Below are positions 60,714 to 64,000 of a DNA stretch of 64,000 nucleotides, piece by piece. The stretch is from positions 1 through 64,000 of the forward strand of contig JAUSID010000163.1 in NCBI GenBank assembly GCA_030648295.1, read 5' to 3'. Within the stretch, counting starts at the first letter, position 1; every line of letters begins with the position of its first letter. The translations under genes were made by a program, and so were the position numbers. The notes beneath the pieces were generated by a model. That model searched no databases, was not told the origin of the DNA, and saw only the letters and a list, made by a program, of their open reading frames with translations. The DNA is from Opitutaceae bacterium. Its GTDB lineage: Bacteria > Verrucomicrobiota > Verrucomicrobiia > Opitutales > Opitutaceae.

Positions 60714-61076
60714 GTGTACGTGAATGTTGCCCGGTCAGTCCGCTGACTCCGGCGTCGTTGAAATCGGGCCACGGCAAATCCTCCGCGGGACCCCGACGCC
60801 GGAATACGCGCCGTGAAGTCGGACTGAAAGCGATCCTAATCAACGCCGGTGCCGCCGGTCGCGAGCGCGAAGATCATTCGTCATGGCTGCACCGCACCCG
60901 GTGGCTTGTTCCTGCTCCCTTTTCCCTGCTCCTTTCTCCGCGGCGCATGCTGCGATTGAAGACAAGACCCTTCGGCGTGACTGCGCCGCAGCCTGACAGA
61001 AGTGTTGTCGCCGGCGGGTTATTCCGTTGCATGGGCGGGCTTCGCTTCGGCTGAAACTCAACCCCTCGATTCCCGC
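60714..61076. other. glpF upstream region
   Basis: 363 bp between the palindrome pair and glpF. It contains a CU-rich stretch with TTCCTGCTCCC units at about 60907-60925. No gene, convincing sigma-70 promoter or riboswitch is visible, and there is no Shine-Dalgarno before glpF. Confidence 0.5.
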
Positions 61077-61823
61077 ATGAACCCGTACCTCGCAGAAGTT
61101 GTCGGCACCGCCTTGCTTGTTCTTTTCGGCAACGGCGTGGTGGCGAACATGGTGCTCACGAAAACGAAGGGCAACGGCGGCGGCTGGATCTGCATCACCG
61201 CCGGGTGGGCGTTTGCCGTCGCAATCGCCGTGTTCGCGGTCGGCCGGGTCTCGGGTGCGCATCTCAACCCCGCCGTGACGGTGGCACTGGCGAGCATCGG
61301 CAGTTTTGCGTGGCCACTCGTCCCCGGTTATATCGCGGCGCAGATGGTCGGCGCGATTATCGGCGCCGTGCTGGTTTACCTCAGCTACCTCGCGCATTGG
61401 GAACACACCGCGGATACCGGCCTGAAGCTTGCGTGTTATTCAACCGGACCGGCAGTTCGCCGTTTCGGCGCCGCGTTCATCACCGAGTTCATCGGCACGG
61501 CCGTGCTCGTATTCGGCGTGCTCGCTTTCGGGCGCGTGATCGCCGGTGCCGCAACGGAGCAGGCGGCGTGGGCGGCAACCGTCAACCTGTGGTTCGGGCC
61601 CGCGCTCGTGGGTCTGCTCGTGTTCGGGCTCGGGCTCTCGCTCGGGGGCCCGACCGGTTATGCGATCAATCCGGCGCGCGATCTCGGTCCGCGGATCGCC
61701 CACGCGCTGCTGCCCATTGCGGGCAAGGGCACGTCGGATTGGGAGTACGCCTGGGTGCCGGTGATCGCGCCGATCGTCGGTGGCGTGGCGGGCGCGCAAT
61801 TCTTCAAGGCGATCAACCTCTAA
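61077..61823 (+). CDS. glpF: Glycerol facilitator (MIP/aquaglyceroporin)
   Basis: 248 residues with six membrane helices and two half-helix NPA motifs: GAHLNPAVT (60-68) and [13 protein letters not shown] (194-206). The Asp after the second NPAR (D202) is the feature that marks glycerol-conducting aquaglyceroporins rather than water-only aquaporins. glpK starts 17 bp downstream, so the pair forms a glycerol uptake operon in which the kinase traps glycerol as glycerol-3-phosphate. The ATG at 61077 fits the family N-terminus ([18 protein letters not shown]). Confidence 0.95.
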   Translation: MNPYLAEVVGTALLVLFGNGVVANMVLTKTKGNGGGWICITAGWAFAVAIAVFAVGRVSGAHLNPAVTVALASIGSFAWPLVPGYIAAQMVGAIIGAVLVYLSYLAHWEHTADTGLKLACYSTGPAVRRFGAAFITEFIGTAVLVFGVLAFGRVIAGAATEQAAWAATVNLWFGPALVGLLVFGLGLSLGGPTGYAINPARDLGPRIAHALLPIAGKGTSDWEYAWVPVIAPIVGGVAGAQFFKAINL

Positions 61824-61840
61824 CTCGTCACCCGTTTCCC

Positions 61841-63343
61841 ATGAGCAAACCACGCTACGTTCTCGCGCTGGATCAGGGCACCACGAGTTCGCGCGCCATC
61901 GTGTTTGGCCGCGCGGGTGAAATCATTGCGGTCGCCCAGAAGGAATTTCCGCAGATTTATCCGCAGCCGGGCTGGGTCGAACACGACCCGTTCGCGATTT
62001 GGTCGAGCCAGAATGCGACCGCGATCGAGGCGCTCTCGAAGGCGAACCTCGCCACCGATGCGATTGCAGCTGTCGGGGTCACCAATCAGCGGGAGACGAC
62101 GCTGGTGTGGGATCGCGAGACGGGGAAGCCGGTGTATAACGCGATCGTGTGGCAGGATCGGCGCACGTCCGACTACTGCGCGCGGTTGAAGCGCGAAGGC
62201 GCAGAGCCCTCCGTCACGGAAAAGACCGGGCTGCGGATCGACCCGTATTTCTCCGGCACGAAAATTCGCTGGATCCTCGAGAACGTGAGCGGCGCCCGCG
62301 CGCGCGCCGACGCCGGCAAACTCGCGTTCGGCACGGTTGACACCTGGCTGCTTTGGCAGCTCACGTCGGGGCGGAAGCACGTGACCGATGCGACGAACGC
62401 ATCGCGCACGCTGCTGTACAACATCCGGAGCGGCGATTGGGACGCCGACATGCTGAAGCTGCTCGGCGTGCCGCGTTCGATGCTGCCGGACGTGCGCTCG
62501 TCCTCCGAGGTATACGGCGAGGTTAGCGCGAATCTCTATCCCGCCGGCGCGCCGATTGCCGGCATCGCGGGCGACCAGCAGGCAGCGCTGTTCGGCCAGG
62601 CCTGCTTCACGCCGGGCATGGCGAAGAACACGTATGGCACGGGTTGTTTCCTGTTAATGAACACGGGCGAGAAGGCCGTGCCCTCGCGCAACAATCTGCT
62701 CACGACCATCGCGTGGCGCGTCGGTGGCAAGACCGAGTACGCCCTCGAGGGCTCGGTGTTCATCGCCGGTGCGGCGGTGCAATGGCTGCGGGACGAACTC
62801 CAACTAGTGAAATCGGCACGCGAGCTCGACGAACTCGCAGCGTCGGTGCCCAACGCAGGCGGGCTGTTCCTCGTGCCGGCCTTCGCCGGACTCGGCGCGC
62901 CGCACTGGGACCCCTACGCCCGCGGCACGGCGGTGGGGATCACCCGCGGCACCAACCGCGCGCACTTTTGCCGGGCGGTGATCGAGGCGATTGCATTCCA
63001 ATCGGCCGACCTGATCACGTGCATGGAAAAGGACAGCGGCATCGCGCTGAAGGAACTGCGAGTGGATGGTGGTGCGTCGCGCAGCCAGCCGCTGATGCAG
63101 TTTCAAGCGGATCTGCTCGGCACGCCGGTGGTGCGGCCGAAGAGTGTCGAGACAACCGCGCTCGGGGCGGCTTACCTGGCGGGCCTGGCCGTCGGGTATT
63201 GGGAAAGTCGTGACGACATCACGCGGAACTGGGCGGTCGACACGACATTCAAGCCCGCGCGACCCAAGGCCGAGATGCACGCGCTGCGCGCCGACTGGGA
63301 GCGGGCGCTCGAGCGAGCGAAAAGCTGGGAGAAGAGTGGGTGA
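61841..63343 (+). CDS. glpK: Glycerol kinase
   Basis: 500 residues of the FGGY kinase family. N-terminal phosphate loop [14 protein letters not shown] (9-22), [18 protein letters not shown], the [20 protein letters not shown] segment diagnostic of glycerol kinase, [37 protein letters not shown] and the C-terminal [23 protein letters not shown]-dependent phosphorylation of glycerol. It is coupled to glpF. glpD and a glpR repressor are not in the window. Confidence 0.97.
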   Translation: MSKPRYVLALDQGTTSSRAIVFGRAGEIIAVAQKEFPQIYPQPGWVEHDPFAIWSSQNATAIEALSKANLATDAIAAVGVTNQRETTLVWDRETGKPVYNAIVWQDRRTSDYCARLKREGAEPSVTEKTGLRIDPYFSGTKIRWILENVSGARARADAGKLAFGTVDTWLLWQLTSGRKHVTDATNASRTLLYNIRSGDWDADMLKLLGVPRSMLPDVRSSSEVYGEVSANLYPAGAPIAGIAGDQQAALFGQACFTPGMAKNTYGTGCFLLMNTGEKAVPSRNNLLTTIAWRVGGKTEYALEGSVFIAGAAVQWLRDELQLVKSARELDELAASVPNAGGLFLVPAFAGLGAPHWDPYARGTAVGITRGTNRAHFCRAVIEAIAFQSADLITCMEKDSGIALKELRVDGGASRSQPLMQFQADLLGTPVVRPKSVETTALGAAYLAGLAVGYWESRDDITRNWAVDTTFKPARPKAEMHALRADWERALERAKSWEKSG

Positions 63344-63408
63344 GGGGGCGGAATTTCCCGTAAACGTCGCGCGTCGCCGTAGATTTTCCCGAGGATACGG
63401 AGTGTTTT

Positions 63409-63484
63409 CCCTGGGAGCGCGGGCGTCCCGCCCGCAATGAAAAAAGAGACTACAGTGGCGGACAGGATGCCCGCGCTCCCGGGG
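63409..63484. repeat. Palindromic pair between convergent glpK and the kelch gene
   Basis: GGGAGCGCGGGCGTCCCGCC unit (63409-63439) and inverted partner (63457-63484) with an A-rich loop. Possible terminator for both genes. Confidence 0.75.
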
Positions 63485-63542
63485 AAGACGCTCAAATCCA
63501 GAAGCGTCTTCCTCCTGCAGGCCCGCGCCAACACTTCCGCTG

Positions 63543-64000
63543 TCATTTTACCGGACGCGCGACTGGTGCAGGAGCTGTCGCACTCGCCAGCGCGAAGGCC
63601 TGAATCCGATCCGATTCGCTGTTGGGCAGATCGGTGTTGCCGCCGATGACGTAGATGACACCGCGGTGCACTGCCGCGGTGCTGTGGCGCAGGCCGGTGA
63701 AACCGGTCACCACGTTGATCGTTGCACGGGTTTTCAGGTCGTAAGCCGTCACCGTTCCCAAGTCGTCGTAATCCCCGAAGAGGAATAGATAACGGTCCAG
63801 GAACGCCAACGAGTGGGCGCTAATCCGGCGGCCCAGCGAAGGCAGCGTTTTCCAAACATTTTCCGCTGGCACAAACATCTCGACATCGGCCAGCCGCATC
63901 CGACCTCGATAGCCGGCGGGTACGATGATGAAGCCCGTCACGGTGGCGGCTGGTGCTTCGCGCGCGACCGCCATCTCCGCCGCCCTCGACCAGATACCCG
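63543..64000 (-). CDS. Kelch-repeat protein, 5' part beyond window
   Basis: The frame stays open to the right edge, giving at least 151 residues of C-terminus. Two to three kelch-type blades are visible: AEMAVAREAPAATVTGFIIV, then VEMFVPAENVWKTLPSLGRR with LAFLDRYLFLFGDYDDLGTV, and LRHSTAAVHRGVIYVIGGNT. It ends in an Ala/Pro-rich tail. Kelch propellers serve as binding scaffolds or, in bacteria, as N-acetylneuraminate epimerases. The partner or reaction cannot be told from this fragment. Confidence 0.75.
   Translation of the reverse strand, partial: GIWSRAAEMAVAREAPAATVTGFIIVPAGYRGRMRLADVEMFVPAENVWKTLPSLGRRISAHSLAFLDRYLFLFGDYDDLGTVTAYDLKTRATINVVTGFTGLRHSTAAVHRGVIYVIGGNTDLPNSESDRIQAFALASATAPAPVARPVK

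Noticed and set aside
61205-61840. Plus-strand frame running into glpK (712 codons)
   Set aside because: Its first part is an alternative frame of glpF. The glpK family start [13 protein letters not shown] is at 61841.
1-64000. Insertion sequences, integrases, prophage or attachment sites
   Set aside because: No transposase, recombinase or structural phage gene was found on either strand. The repeats lack the terminal structure of an IS.

Overview
The window is about 64 kb of GC-rich (roughly 65%), densely coding chromosome. It carries no rRNA or tRNA, CRISPR array, prophage or insertion sequence that I could find. Gene content and style point to a Verrucomicrobiota member close to Opitutaceae. 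The hints are a TonB-dependent receptor with the VELSPFVI-type N-terminus seen in that group, a Rho factor with a very long disordered N-terminus, a menaquinone (Men) pathway, ThuA and other secreted hydrolase-like proteins, and many short palindromic repeats whose translations read like GRDAHAT or GGTPMP. This placement is inference from style, not from a marker gene.

Layout. 1-9.7 kb (minus strand): coaE, rho, a PilB/GspE ATPase, pilT, a four-helix-bundle protein, a second PilB/GspE ATPase and the start of pilC, which forms a type IV pilus assembly block. 10-15.8 kb: an HD-domain protein, comM, a YhaM-like OB-HD nuclease, an isochorismatase-family hydrolase, a PP1-like phosphatase and a hypothetical protein. 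15.9-20 kb: three 2-hydroxyacid redox enzymes (Ldh family, D-2-hydroxyacid dehydrogenase, GlcD-like FAD oxidase). 20.3-24 kb: a single-chain pyruvate carboxylase. 24.3-25.9 kb: a translationally coupled ABC-type AAA ATPase plus TOPRIM/DUF4276-like pair, the best candidate for an uncharacterised two-gene system. 26-34 kb: Aas-type acyltransferase/ligase, amidohydrolase, SLC13 permease, ThuA protein, small ORFs, GNAT. 34-41 kb: TonB receptor, alaS, leuB. 41.7-47 kb: xylose-isomerase-like TIM-barrel protein, MBL hydrolase, ribD, rdgB and a LuxR-type two-component pair. 47-56 kb: metG, menF, menD, kup, menB. 56-64 kb: HupE-like protein, a large secreted propeller/PHP-like protein, glpF-glpK and a kelch protein cut by the right edge.

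The unifying oddity is repeats. At least a dozen intergenic spaces hold paired palindromes, and others hold tandem arrays with a 7-9 bp period. Several arrays sit directly 5' of start codons so that the mRNA leader is pyrimidine-rich, and almost no gene has a recognisable Shine-Dalgarno sequence. Repeats have also entered reading frames: a cluster of palindromes adds about 77 residues inside MenF, heptamer arrays form the C-terminal tail of MetG, and four heptamers sit inside AlaS. AlaS additionally contains a block of about 660 bp with clearly lower GC than its flanks.
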